Source of the DNA: Erwinia rhapontici
GTDB taxonomy: Bacteria > Pseudomonadota > Gammaproteobacteria > Enterobacterales > Enterobacteriaceae
Assembly: GCF_012271765.1 (NCBI RefSeq)
Contig: NZ_VRKO01000018.1
Span: forward strand, 124,001-188,000
DNA length: 64,000 bases
Direction: 5' to 3'
Shown piece by piece: positions 1 through 8,143 of the stretch. Each line of letters begins with the position of its first letter. Position 1 is the stretch's first letter. The notes under the pieces were generated by a model. It was given only the letters and a program-made list of their open reading frames with translations. It searched no databases and had not been told where the DNA came from. The translations under genes and the position numbers were made by a program.

Positions 1-481
1 GATGGCCGGTATGGATATCACGCCTGAGCGTGAAAAACAGGTCCTGTTCACCAAAGCCTATTACGACAACTCTGCGCTGTTTATTATCCAGAAAGATAAA
101 GTCAGCAGCGTAGATGCACTGAAAGGCAAACGCGTGGGTGTGCAGAACGGCACTACACACCAGAAATACCTGAGCGAAAAGCTGCCTGCTATTAACGTTG
201 TGCCATACGACAGCTATCAGAACGCGATCCTCGACCTGAAAAATGGCCGTATCGATGCGGTATTTGGTGATACAGCGGTGGTCAACGAATGGCTGAAACA
301 GAACCCAAATCTGACGCCAATGGGCGAGAAAGTGACGGATAAAGCCTACTTCGGCACCGGCCTCGGCATTGCCGTGCGTCAGGGTAATACCGAGCTTCAG
401 AGCAAATTCGACGCGGCGCTGGACAAGGTGAAAGCCAACGGCACCTATAAGACTATCTACAGCAAGTGGTTTCAGCAGTAA
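1..481 (+). CDS. artI: Arginine ABC transporter periplasmic binding protein ArtI (C-terminal part)
   Basis: This is the last 159 residues of a family 3 periplasmic solute-binding protein; the start lies before the window. It is strongly similar to the complete ArtJ encoded at 2008-2739, for example around GTTHQKYL and YDSYQNAILDLKN. The position directly before artQ and artM matches the E. coli artPIQM operon, where ArtI delivers arginine or a related basic amino acid to the ArtQM permease. The stop at 479-481 is 3 bases before artQ, so translation is probably coupled. The choice of artI over artJ rests on gene order. Confidence 0.9.
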   Translation, partial: MAGMDITPEREKQVLFTKAYYDNSALFIIQKDKVSSVDALKGKRVGVQNGTTHQKYLSEKLPAINVVPYDSYQNAILDLKNGRIDAVFGDTAVVNEWLKQNPNLTPMGEKVTDKAYFGTGLGIAVRQGNTELQSKFDAALDKVKANGTYKTIYSKWFQQ

Positions 482-484
482 TTA

Positions 485-1201
485 ATGAGCGAACTTTATA
501 CTCTCGCCAGCGCCGCCGGGATGACCGTCGGCCTGGCCGTTTGTGCACTGATTGCCGGTTTAATACTGGCGATGATTTTCGCCGTCTGGGAATCTGCGCG
601 CTGGCGTCCCCTCGCCTGGCTGGGAACCGGACTGGTCACGCTGTTTCGCGGCCTGCCGGAAATCCTTGTGGTGCTGTTTATCTACTTCGGTGCCTCACAG
701 TTGCTGCTGACGCTGTCGGACGGCTTCACCGTTAACCTGGGGTTCGTTCAAATCCCGGTTCAGGTCGCCATTGAGAATTTTGACGTCAGCCCGTTTCTTT
801 GCGGGGTGATTGCGCTGGCTATCCTCTACTCCTCTTATGCATCACAAACCCTGCGCGGTGCGCTGAAAGCCGTACCGTCAGGCCAGTGGGAGTCAGGACA
901 AGCGCTGGGAATGAAGAAGACCGCTATCTTCTTCCGCCTGATTATGCCGCAGATGTGGCGCCATGCGCTGCCCGGCCTCGGCAATCAGTGGTTAGTGCTG
1001 TTGAAAGATACCGCGCTGGTCTCCCTGATTAGCGTTAACGATATTATGTTGCAGACCAAAAGCATCGCGACCCGCACCCAGGAACCTTTTACCTGGTACG
1101 TTATCGCGGCGGGGATTTACCTGCTGATCACCCTGTTCAGCCAATTCGTCCTGAAACGCATTGAACTGCGCACCACACGCTTTGAGCGGGGAGACTGCTG
1201 A
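485..1201 (+). CDS. artQ: Arginine ABC transporter permease ArtQ
   Basis: Inner-membrane permease subunit of 238 residues, the usual ArtQ length. It has several hydrophobic segments and the HisM/GlnP-type loop with EsGqALGM at about residues 138-146, which contacts the ATPase. It pairs with ArtM to form the channel fed by ArtI/ArtJ and powered by ArtP, which lies outside the window. Its TGA stop shares one base with the artM ATG at 1201. Confidence 0.93.
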   Translation: MSELYTLASAAGMTVGLAVCALIAGLILAMIFAVWESARWRPLAWLGTGLVTLFRGLPEILVVLFIYFGASQLLLTLSDGFTVNLGFVQIPVQVAIENFDVSPFLCGVIALAILYSSYASQTLRGALKAVPSGQWESGQALGMKKTAIFFRLIMPQMWRHALPGLGNQWLVLLKDTALVSLISVNDIMLQTKSIATRTQEPFTWYVIAAGIYLLITLFSQFVLKRIELRTTRFERGDC

Positions 1202-1869
1202 TGTTGAGTTATTTCCCTGAACTGCTGAAAGGTTTGAATACCAGCCTGATGCTCACCGTAGCGTCACTGCTGCTGGCGTTGATTCTGGCCCTGGTGTTTA
1301 CCGTGATCCTGGCGTTAAAAGTCCCGGTTCTGAACCAGATGACTCGCGCCTATATCACCCTGTTTACCGGCACCCCACTGCTGGTGCAGATCTTCCTGAT
1401 CTACTACGGACCAGGACAGTTCCCGGCGATCCAGAATATTCACTGGTTATGGAGCCTGCTTTCACAACCCTGGTTGTGTGCGCTGCTGGCCCTGTCACTG
1501 AACAGCGCGGCCTATACCACACTGCTGTTCCACGGCGCGGTGCGTGCTATTCCTGCCGGGCAATGGCAGTCCTGTGCGGCGCTGGGCATGAACCGCCGCG
1601 ATCAACTGCGAATTTTGCTGCCGTATGCATTCAAACGTGCGCTCTCCTCATACTCCAATGAGGTGGTGCTGGTGTTTAAAAGTACCTCGCTGGCCTACAC
1701 CATTACGCTGATGGAAGTCATGGGTCACGGGCAAATGCTTTACGGACGCACCTACGATGTCAGCGTGTTTGCCGCCGCCGGGGTGATTTATCTGTGCGTA
1801 AACGGATTACTGACCCTGATGATGCGCATGATTGAGCGCCGGGCACTGGCGTTCGAACAGCGGAATTGA
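1201..1869 (+). CDS. artM: Arginine ABC transporter permease ArtM
   Basis: Second membrane subunit of the arginine importer, 222 residues as in E. coli. It is hydrophobic throughout and carries the conserved polar-amino-acid permease loop (QWQSCAALGMNRRDQLR). The ATG overlaps the artQ stop by one base, the usual translational coupling in this operon. It is the last gene of the unit; a palindrome at 1879-1908 follows. Confidence 0.93.
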   Translation: MLSYFPELLKGLNTSLMLTVASLLLALILALVFTVILALKVPVLNQMTRAYITLFTGTPLLVQIFLIYYGPGQFPAIQNIHWLWSLLSQPWLCALLALSLNSAAYTTLLFHGAVRAIPAGQWQSCAALGMNRRDQLRILLPYAFKRALSSYSNEVVLVFKSTSLAYTITLMEVMGHGQMLYGRTYDVSVFAAAGVIYLCVNGLLTLMMRMIERRALAFEQRN

Positions 1870-1878
1870 TGCTTACCG

Positions 1879-1908
1879 ATGCCCGACCCGCACCCGCGCC
1901 TCGGGCAT
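1879..1908. repeat. Inverted repeat between artM and artJ
   Basis: ATGCCCGA at 1879-1886 is repeated as its reverse complement TCGGGCAT at 1901-1908. No T-run follows on the plus strand, so it is not a typical intrinsic terminator. It resembles the GGGCATGCCC core of the dispersed palindromes at 2745-2865 and 56789-56804. Confidence 0.5.
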
Positions 1909-2007
1909 TCATGAAAAAAAAGCCTTCGTAGCTCTTTAATCAACGGATAACGAACAGCTTCTGTCGTCGATACTGGTCAGGACAATGAGACCTAAAGGAA
2001 TTAATAG

Positions 2008-2739
2008 ATGAAAAAACTCGTTCTGGCAGCCTTGCTGGCCAGCGTTGCCTTAGGAACGCAGGCTGCAGACAAGATTCGTTTTGCCTCCTCCGCGACCTAC
2101 CCTCCCTTTGAATCCCTGAACAGCGATAACCAGATTGTCGGCTTCGATATCGATCTGGCGAAAGCACTGTGCAAACAGATGCAGGCGGAGTGCAGCTTCA
2201 CCAATAATCCCTTTGACAGTCTGGTTCCTGCGCTGAAGTTCCGCCGCTACGATGCCGTGATTTCCGGTATGGATATCACTGAAGAGCGCCAGAAACAGGT
2301 CAGCTTTACTCAACCTTACTACGCCAACTCAGCGATTATTATTGCGCAGAAAGGCAAGTTCACCAGCCTGGATCAGCTGAAGGGTAAACGTGTGGGTATT
2401 GAGAACGGCACCACTCACCAGAAGTACCTGCATGATAAGCAGCCGGACATCACGGCGGTGGCCTATGACAGCTACCAGAACGCGATCCTCGACCTGAAAA
2501 ATAATCGCCTGGATGGCATTTTGGGTGACACCGCAGTGGTCGGCGCCTGGCTTAAGACCAACCCTAATCTCAGCGCCGTCGGCGAGCATATTACGGACAG
2601 CAGTTATTTCGGCACGGGTCTGGGTATTGCGGTACGTAAAGATAATGATGCGCTGCTGAAGAAGCTGGACACCGCGCTGGCTGCACTGAAAGCTGACGGA
2701 ACGATTGATAAACTCAATAAGCAGTGGTTCCCCGAGTAA
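2008..2739 (+). CDS. artJ: Arginine-binding periplasmic protein ArtJ
   Basis: Complete 243-residue solute-binding protein with a signal peptide of about 19 residues (MKKLVLAALLASVALGTQA) and the mature start ADKIRF. In E. coli, ArtJ is the high-affinity arginine receptor feeding the ArtPQM transporter. It has its own leader of about 138 bp after artM, as in E. coli. A ribosome-binding AAAGGA precedes the ATG. I did not find a clear ARG box (TGAAT...ATTCA) in this leader, although E. coli artJ is ArgR-controlled. Confidence 0.93.
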   Translation: MKKLVLAALLASVALGTQAADKIRFASSATYPPFESLNSDNQIVGFDIDLAKALCKQMQAECSFTNNPFDSLVPALKFRRYDAVISGMDITEERQKQVSFTQPYYANSAIIIAQKGKFTSLDQLKGKRVGIENGTTHQKYLHDKQPDITAVAYDSYQNAILDLKNNRLDGILGDTAVVGAWLKTNPNLSAVGEHITDSSYFGTGLGIAVRKDNDALLKKLDTALAALKADGTIDKLNKQWFPE

Positions 2740-2744
2740 TTTTC

Positions 2745-2865
2745 GGCATCAGGGCGCGGCATGCCACGCCCCTACCCACATGCTGACGTCATCGTAAGGC
2801 ATCAGGGCGTGCCACGCCCCGCCCCATATAGTGGTATCATCGTAGGGGTCGGGCATGCCCGACCC
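2745..2865. repeat. Cluster of three short palindromic repeats between artJ and rlmC
   Basis: Two related units beginning GGCATCAGGGCG occur at 2745 and 2798; both contain TGCCACGCCCC. A third unit at 2842-2865, GTAGGGGTCGGGCATGCCCG followed by ACCC, is a near-perfect palindrome. The stretch TCATCGTA precedes unit 3 and also lies just ahead of unit 2. The cluster lies in the convergent gap between artJ and rlmC, a typical place for REP-like elements, and could also terminate transcription or stabilise the transcripts from both sides. Confidence 0.6.
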
Positions 2866-2868
2866 ACT

Positions 2869-3996
2869 TTACACCCGCTGCAACAGCGTCAACACTTCGT
2901 AATGCGCGGTGTGCGGAAACATATCAAAGATCTGAACTTTGATGATGCGATAGGCTTTCAGACGTCCGATATCGGTGGCCATCGTTTCGGCATTACAGCT
3001 GGAATAGAGTATCCAAGGCGGTGCCATTTTTTCCAGATACGCGCAAAGCCCGGCACCAATTCCGCGGCGCGGTGGATTGACCAGCACCAGCTCCGGCACG
3101 CTGCCCTCTCCGGTGGCAAAAGCGGTGGAGTCCAGTGCTGCAAAGCTCACTTGTTTCAGTCCCATCTGTTCCGCAGACCGCTGCGCACAGGCAATCGCCT
3201 CCTGGCTGATCTCGATCCCCGTCAACTGCATCTCGGGCGTCGCACAATGCAGACCAAAACCACCCACACCGCAGAACAGATCCCACATAGCACTCACCTG
3301 CAATTCTCTGACCCAGACTCGCGCAGTGGCATACAGTTCGGCCGCCACCCGTGGATTGGTCTGAAAAAAGCTTTTCGGCAGTACTGACAGCGGCACGTCG
3401 TTGAGTTGTTCGGCAAGGACCTGATTATCCGTTAATGGAATCTCTTCCTCCCCCTCCATAATCGCCATCGCCACAGGTTGAATATTGGCAGAAATCACCG
3501 CCAATTGAGGCAATGCGCGCTGAAGCTCGGGCAGTGCGGCGCGCAGCTGCGCCAGTTTGGTGGTTGAGCGCAGAACAAAACGTAGCATCAGTTGCCCGTT
3601 ATGCCGGCTTTCGGTCAACAGGATATATTTCAGTTCACCTCGCCTGCGTGCCACGTTATAGGGCGTCAGCCCGGCACGGGCAATAAACGGGCGTAGTTCA
3701 GCAAACACGCTGGCAAAACTGTCAGGATAGAGCGGACAGTCGCTCAGATCGACTGGCGTACCATCACGATGCAACATACCCAGCAGAGGGCGTTCGACGC
3801 TGCCGCTGACCACCATTTTGGCTTTATTGCGGAATTTTTGTAGCGGAGAGAGCGCAGGCGGCAACCACTGACCAACCGGAAAACATGCCAACAATTGCTG
3901 TAAATGTGACTGTTTTTGAGAAACTTGCCGGGAGTAAGGTGTCTCCAGCCACTGGCAGGAACGGCAACGGCCGGCGTCATAAAGCGCGCAATGCAT
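2869..3996 (-). CDS. rlmC: 23S rRNA (uracil-747-C5)-methyltransferase RlmC
   Basis: SAM-dependent methyltransferase of the TrmA/RumA family that methylates U747 of 23S rRNA. The start at 3996 ([16 protein letters not shown]) gives 375 residues, the E. coli length; the frame stays open about 70 codons upstream but that extension overlaps ybjO and looks unlike protein. Visible features are the cysteines for an iron-sulfur cluster (C3, C11, C14 and the DCP cysteine near 87), the SAM motif [11 protein letters not shown], the NPPRRG motif, and the catalytic cysteine in [10 protein letters not shown]. It lies downstream of ybjO on the same strand, as in E. coli. Confidence 0.94.
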   Translation of the reverse strand: MHCALYDAGRCRSCQWLETPYSRQVSQKQSHLQQLLACFPVGQWLPPALSPLQKFRNKAKMVVSGSVERPLLGMLHRDGTPVDLSDCPLYPDSFASVFAELRPFIARAGLTPYNVARRRGELKYILLTESRHNGQLMLRFVLRSTTKLAQLRAALPELQRALPQLAVISANIQPVAMAIMEGEEEIPLTDNQVLAEQLNDVPLSVLPKSFFQTNPRVAAELYATARVWVRELQVSAMWDLFCGVGGFGLHCATPEMQLTGIEISQEAIACAQRSAEQMGLKQVSFAALDSTAFATGEGSVPELVLVNPPRRGIGAGLCAYLEKMAPPWILYSSCNAETMATDIGRLKAYRIIKVQIFDMFPHTAHYEVLTLLQRV

Positions 3997-4051
3997 GATG
4001 GAAGCCTGATCTGGGAAGCGAAATGCAGTCGGACAGTATAGCAGTGGAGGA

Positions 4052-4525
4052 TTAACGATAAAACCGTCGGCTACTTTGCGGCACAAAAAGCAGCAACAAC
4101 ACCAAGATATCGGGAAGCTTTTGTACCAGGAGAGAGGGAACGACCTGACTATCATTATCGCTATTAATGCTGAAAATCTCCGGATAGACCCAGCCCATAG
4201 ACGCCACAAACATATAGATCAGCACCAGCACCTGAGCTGCCAGGAAACCCCAGCGCCCCCAGCTGTGCCCGCGCATCAGGGCAATGGCACAGCGCAGCTC
4301 GATAAAGAAGATCAGCTGGCTGGCAATAAAGATCAGCGTTGAATCCCAGGCCTGTGCACTGCGATGCACAAAGTTCATCAGCTCCATCAACCCCAGCTCG
4401 TTAGCGAGCAGCAATACGCCGAGGCAGCGGGTAGCAATAATGGCGATACCCGCAATCCATACGGGCACCGGAATGCTTGCCGCGCCGCTGAACAGCGTTT
4501 TGCTCTCTCTTATCACTTCAGACAT
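4052..4525 (-). CDS. ybjO: Inner membrane protein YbjO
   Basis: Small membrane protein of 157 residues (E. coli 162) with about four hydrophobic helices and a charged C-terminus. Function is unknown. A strong AGGAGG site stands just before the ATG. In E. coli it follows potI; here the yjiH-type operon has been placed between potI and ybjO on the opposite strand, so ybjO must use its own promoter in the gap 4526-4904. Confidence 0.85.
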   Translation of the reverse strand: MSEVIRESKTLFSGAASIPVPVWIAGIAIIATRCLGVLLLANELGLMELMNFVHRSAQAWDSTLIFIASQLIFFIELRCAIALMRGHSWGRWGFLAAQVLVLIYMFVASMGWVYPEIFSINSDNDSQVVPSLLVQKLPDILVLLLLFVPQSSRRFYR

Positions 4526-4559
4526 TTCTTCCCTCCTGCTGCTGTCACGCCCTGTGATG

Positions 4560-4595
4560 GTGCAACTGATCCATCATGGTGTCTTACGGTTGCAC
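4560..4595. promoter_or_regulatory. Inverted repeat GTGCAAC...GTTGCAC, possible activator site
   Basis: GTGCAAC at 4560-4566 and its exact reverse complement GTTGCAC at 4589-4595 are separated by 22 bases, so the arms start 29 bases apart, near three helical turns. The site lies 150-190 bp upstream of the sigma-54-like promoter at 4745, a distance compatible with an upstream activator site. It also sits just ahead of ybjO on the other strand and could serve that gene. No known regulator is assigned. Confidence 0.3.
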
Positions 4596-4744
4596 TCACA
4601 AGAATATTCCCACTGAGAAAAGAAAAAAAGTGTCTTTTATTTCATCGTTGAAAATAAATAATCGGTTTTTCACTTTTATCTTATAGCGAAATTAACCCGC
4701 CCTGCCTCAGTTCATTCCGTAAGATTAATGATATGAATGCATTC

Positions 4745-4760
4745 TGGCACGATATCTGCA
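4745..4760 (+). promoter_or_regulatory. Predicted sigma-54 promoter of the yjiH-type operon
   Basis: TGGCACGATATCTGCA matches the -24/-12 consensus TGGCACRNNNNTTGCW at all but one fixed position, with the correct 10 bases between GG and GC. Transcription would start near 4771, leaving a leader of about 130 bases before the first gene at 4905. The rest of the 379-base gap 4526-4904 is AT-rich and otherwise holds only the inverted repeat at 4560-4595 and, presumably, the ybjO promoter. Confidence 0.6.
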
Positions 4761-4904
4761 ATCCGAACCCGGTGGTTCGATCGTTATCGGCAGCAACCAC
4801 ATTATTTTTAGTCCAGGTCGGTCAATAATTCCACTATATGGAACGAAAAATCCGCTATGGGCTATTTGCATAACCTTTGATGAATACCGGGGAGTAGGAA
4901 CCAG

Positions 4905-5576
4905 ATGTCTGAAGATAAAATAACCCTGTCGGGTGAAAAGTGGTCAGTCGGCAAAGGGGCCTGGCTGGCATTAATATTAGCCATACTGTTTTTTTCCGGC
5001 CTGCTGTTTAACGTCGACGGCATGGCATGGCTGGGTGCATTTGATTTCACCACACTGGGTGGCAGTTTCGGCACCATGAAAGATCCGGCCCATAATACCT
5101 TTGTCGGTGCGGGCGGACTCAGTGCCAAAGCCGGCTTCCTGTTTGCATTGTCGCTGGTGCCAACCGTGATGCTGGCGCTGGGGCTACTGGAGATCTTCAC
5201 TCATTACGGCGCCATTCGCGCGGCCCACAAATTGCTGACGCCACTGTTACGTCCCCTGTTAGGTATTCCAGGACGCACAGGGCTGGCCTTAATTACCGAT
5301 TTACAAAGCACCGATGCAGGTGCGGCATTAACGAAAGAGCTGTACGACAACAAACAGGTGACGAAAAAAGATGTAGTGATCATGGCGGCCTGGCAATATT
5401 CCGGCGCAGGGCTGATTAATAACTACTTCTCTATCGGGTCGGCGTTATTTGCTTCGCTGGCCACACCGGTACTGGTCCCGCTGGTGCTGATGTTCGTACT
5501 GAAATTTGTTGGCGGCGCTTTTGTCCGTCTGATGCTGAATACCGTTTACAAGCGAGATTTCCAACATGCAGAATAA
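4905..5576 (+). CDS. YjiH-type membrane protein (nucleoside recognition/Gate domain family)
   Basis: Integral membrane protein of 223 residues with about five or six hydrophobic helices, resembling E. coli YjiH (227 residues) and, more distantly, sporulation protein SpmA. It carries polar motifs within membrane segments (TGLALITDLQSTDAGAA near 125-140). The family is thought to act as a transporter or gate half-protein; the substrate is unknown. It overlaps the next gene by 11 bases. In E. coli the pair lies beside the isoaspartyl dipeptidase gene iadA; here the partner is an M20 amidohydrolase, again a peptide- or acyl-amino-acid-type enzyme. Confidence 0.8.
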   Translation: MSEDKITLSGEKWSVGKGAWLALILAILFFSGLLFNVDGMAWLGAFDFTTLGGSFGTMKDPAHNTFVGAGGLSAKAGFLFALSLVPTVMLALGLLEIFTHYGAIRAAHKLLTPLLRPLLGIPGRTGLALITDLQSTDAGAALTKELYDNKQVTKKDVVIMAAWQYSGAGLINNYFSIGSALFASLATPVLVPLVLMFVLKFVGGAFVRLMLNTVYKRDFQHAE

Positions 5577-6039
5577 CCCTCAGGTTAGCGTTTCTAATAA
5601 TCCCTTCGATATCTTTGTGATTGGTGCACGTAAAGGCTTTCATATTGCCATTCATAATTTAATGCCGAACGTGGTGATGGCTTATGTCATTGCTGAAGTG
5701 CTGAACCTGCTCGGCGTGATGAAACTGATTGGTACCGTTTTCGCGCCCGTCATGGGGCTGTTCGGCCTGCCCGGTGAAGCGGTTACCGTACTGCTGACCG
5801 CCTGGCTCTCCTCCTCTGCCGGAACCGGCGTTGCTATCAGCCTGCTGGCGAAAGGCGTGCTGACCGGGGGAGATATCACTATTCTGGCCCCGGCGATCTT
5901 TTTAATGGGTTCTCAGTTACAGTATATGGGCCGCCTGCTCGGTGTTTCCGACGTGCCGAAAAAATACTGGCCGCTGTTAATGCTGACCAGCATTATGAAC
6001 TCGGTCATCGCGATGCTGGTGATGCGAGTCATTGCGTAA
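5566..6039 (+). CDS. YjiG-type membrane protein, partner of the upstream YjiH-like protein
   Basis: Membrane protein of 157 residues (E. coli YjiG 153) with four or five hydrophobic helices and a conserved polar stretch SSSAGTGVAISLL near residues 85-97. The family is related to SpmB. The 11-base overlap with the upstream gene argues that the two half-proteins assemble together. It ends 24 bases before the M20 hydrolase start, so the three genes form one operon. A role in taking up the hydrolase substrate or exporting its product is inference. Confidence 0.8.
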   Translation: MQNNPQVSVSNNPFDIFVIGARKGFHIAIHNLMPNVVMAYVIAEVLNLLGVMKLIGTVFAPVMGLFGLPGEAVTVLLTAWLSSSAGTGVAISLLAKGVLTGGDITILAPAIFLMGSQLQYMGRLLGVSDVPKKYWPLLMLTSIMNSVIAMLVMRVIA

Positions 6040-6063
6040 CAGAAGCTGAATGGAGTGTATAAC

Positions 6064-7167
6064 GTGTCAAAAGTGTTAGAACATTACCACTACCTGCACG
6101 AAATCCCGGAGTTGGGTTTCCAGGAGTTTAAGACCTCGGCCTACATCAGCCAGCAGCTTAAAGCCGCCGGTTATGAGGTTCAGGATCATTTTAATGCCAC
6201 CACCGGCATTGTCGCTGTGCTGGACAGCGGTGTTCCAGGCCCGACTCTGGCACTGCGTGCCGATATGGATGCGCTGGGGCATATCATCAACGGCATTCCC
6301 TGCGCCCGCCATACCTGCGGCCACGACGGTCATTCTTCAGTGGTGCTCACCGCCGCCCAGGAACTGATCGCCGAGCAGGCGATTAAAAAAGGTCGCCTGA
6401 AACTGATTTTCCAGCCTGCTGAAGAACTGGGAACCGGCGCGCTGGCGATGATCGACGGCGGGGCAATTGATGATGTCGATATGATCCTCGGTTTCCACGT
6501 CCGTCCGGCGGAAGAGTGCGCGGTTGGCACAGCTATCCCTGCCGTGTATTACTCAGCCTGTGTGACCGTTGAAGCCATTATCCGCGGCCAGACCGCGCAC
6601 GGCGCTCGCCCACACCTTGGCGTCAATGCGCTGGATGCTGGCGTTAGCGCAGTGCAGGCAGTAAATGCGATTCATATGGCACCGAACAGCGTGTGGAGCG
6701 TTAAAGCCACGCGTTTCCTCTGCGATGCAGGCGTGACTAACTCGATCCCGGATGAAGCACGCGTGGTGTTCGATCTTCGGGCCGCAAAGAACGAGGATAT
6801 GATCGAACTGCAACATCGTGTGCAGCGTGCCATTGAGCACAGCGTTGCCGCCTTTGGCGCACAGGCTGAAGTGCAGGTACTGAAAGCCATGCCCGCAGCC
6901 GAAATTGATGATGAGATGAGTGCGCTGATCTCCGGCGCGATTGTCGAGGTATTGGGTCAGGACGCTTTACTTGAACCGCGCTCCACGCCGGGCAGTGAAG
7001 ATTTCTTCCACTATCCGGTGCAGCGTCCTTCAGTGAAGGCCGGTTTCTGGGGCCTGGGCACCGGGTTAGTTCCTGGATTGCACCATCCGGATATGCATTT
7101 TGATCTGAATTCATTGCCGGTGGGGATTAAGATTTTCAAAGCCTGTGTGAAGAAGGTGCTTGGGTGA
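6064..7167 (+). CDS. M20D family amidohydrolase (N-acyl-amino acid / peptide hydrolase)
   Basis: Zinc-type amidohydrolase of 367 residues. Visible metal-site motifs are LRADMDAL, HTCGHDGHSS, the glutamates in QPAEELGTGA, GFHVRP, and a late HHPDMHFD. The family removes acyl groups from amino acids or conjugates such as hippurate and indoleacetyl-amino acids; the substrate here cannot be read from sequence. The start is set at GTG 6064 because GGAG at 6052-6055 is 8 bases upstream; GTG 6055 overlaps that site. A terminator follows at 7196. Confidence 0.85.
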   Translation: MSKVLEHYHYLHEIPELGFQEFKTSAYISQQLKAAGYEVQDHFNATTGIVAVLDSGVPGPTLALRADMDALGHIINGIPCARHTCGHDGHSSVVLTAAQELIAEQAIKKGRLKLIFQPAEELGTGALAMIDGGAIDDVDMILGFHVRPAEECAVGTAIPAVYYSACVTVEAIIRGQTAHGARPHLGVNALDAGVSAVQAVNAIHMAPNSVWSVKATRFLCDAGVTNSIPDEARVVFDLRAAKNEDMIELQHRVQRAIEHSVAAFGAQAEVQVLKAMPAAEIDDEMSALISGAIVEVLGQDALLEPRSTPGSEDFFHYPVQRPSVKAGFWGLGTGLVPGLHHPDMHFDLNSLPVGIKIFKACVKKVLG

Positions 7168-7195
7168 TTGATCGCCAAGGAACCTCGTAGAGATA

Positions 7196-7227
7196 ACGGG
7201 ACGACCTTTTTCCGGTCGTCCCGTTTT
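7196..7227 (+). terminator. Intrinsic terminator of the yjiH-type/M20 operon
   Basis: An 11-bp perfect stem (ACGGGACGACC / GGTCGTCCCGT) encloses a 7-base loop and is followed by TTTT. It sits between the M20 gene and the convergent potI. Stem and loop resemble one of the tandem palindromes at 36794-36905. Confidence 0.8.
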
Positions 7228-7247
7228 CATTGCGGCATAACGTCGCA

Positions 7248-7272
7248 GGCTGGAAGAAACAGAAGGTCAGCC
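7248..7272. repeat. Dispersed palindrome, copy near potI
   Basis: The 25-base stretch from GGCTGG to GTCAGCC is an imperfect palindrome. It matches, in reverse complement, the third stem-loop at 36881-36905 over most of its length; both contain ACAGAAGGTCAGCC. It lies in the convergent gap between the M20 gene and potI. Confidence 0.5.
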
Positions 7273-7297
7273 ACGACAGGTCTTGCTTAAACGCGGA

Positions 7298-8143
7298 TTA
7301 ATGCCCGGCGCGCGCCCTCTGAATGTCTTTCAGGCGCTGCTTCTCTTTACTGGCCATCAAACGCCAGGCAATAAAGCCAACAATCCCCACCACCAGCAGA
7401 ATCAAGGTTGCCAGCGCGTTAATTTCGGGGTTAATCCCACGGCGCACGGTGGCAAATATCTGCATCGGTAACGTATTAGCACCTGGCCCGGTGACGAAGT
7501 TGGAGATCACCAGATCGTCAAGCGACAGGGTAAATGCCAGCAGCCAGCCGGTGACAATGGCAGGCGCAATCATCGGAACCGTGATCACAAAAAACACCTT
7601 CAGTGGCGTCGCCCCCAGATCCATCGCCGCCTCTTCAATCGAGCGATCCAGCTCACGCAGACGCGAGTTAATCACCACCGCCACATAGGCGGTGCAGAAG
7701 GTGACGTGGGCCAGCCAGATCGTCAGCATCCCGCGCTCAGCAGGCCAGCCGAACGCATTCGCCATGGCCACAAACAACAGCAGCAGCGAAAGCCCGGTGA
7801 TCACATCCGGCATGACCAGCGGTGCCGTCAGGATAAAGGCAAAGCCAGTGGAGCCTTTAAAGCGGCCGAAGCGCACAATCACCATCGCAGCGATAGTCCC
7901 GAGGATCACTGCTGCCGTCGCCGACAGCCCGGCAAGGGACAGGCTAAGCGTTACCGCACGGATCATGGCATCGTCGTTAAACAGTACCTGATACCAGCGC
8001 AGCGAGAAGCCCTCCCATGCCGCCAGTTGCGATGAGTTAAACGAATAAATCACCAGCAACAGCATTGGTGCGTACAGGAAGAAGAAACAGACGGCAAGGA
8101 TAGCCGTGCGCCACTTTGAGCGAATAACCGGTAGCTGACTCAC
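7298..8143 (-). CDS. potI: Putrescine ABC transporter permease PotI
   Basis: 281 residues, identical in length to E. coli PotI. Six predicted membrane helices and the permease loop with EEAAMDLGATP, which docks on the PotG ATPase. With PotH it forms the channel of the PotFGHI putrescine importer. The start overlaps the potH stop by 4 bases (ATGA). Confidence 0.95.
   Translation of the reverse strand: MSQLPVIRSKWRTAILAVCFFFLYAPMLLLVIYSFNSSQLAAWEGFSLRWYQVLFNDDAMIRAVTLSLSLAGLSATAAVILGTIAAMVIVRFGRFKGSTGFAFILTAPLVMPDVITGLSLLLLFVAMANAFGWPAERGMLTIWLAHVTFCTAYVAVVINSRLRELDRSIEEAAMDLGATPLKVFFVITVPMIAPAIVTGWLLAFTLSLDDLVISNFVTGPGANTLPMQIFATVRRGINPEINALATLILLVVGIVGFIAWRLMASKEKQRLKDIQRARAGH

Noticed and set aside
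1-2739. artI and artJ as a recent duplication that might recombine
   Set aside because: The two binding proteins are clearly related but diverged at many positions, and the same arrangement exists in E. coli, so this is an old paralogy.
2761-3387. A 208-codon plus-strand open frame over the rlmC end
   Set aside because: It runs through the palindromic repeats and antisense to rlmC, whose protein is strongly conserved; the translation is histidine/arginine-rich as expected for a shadow frame.
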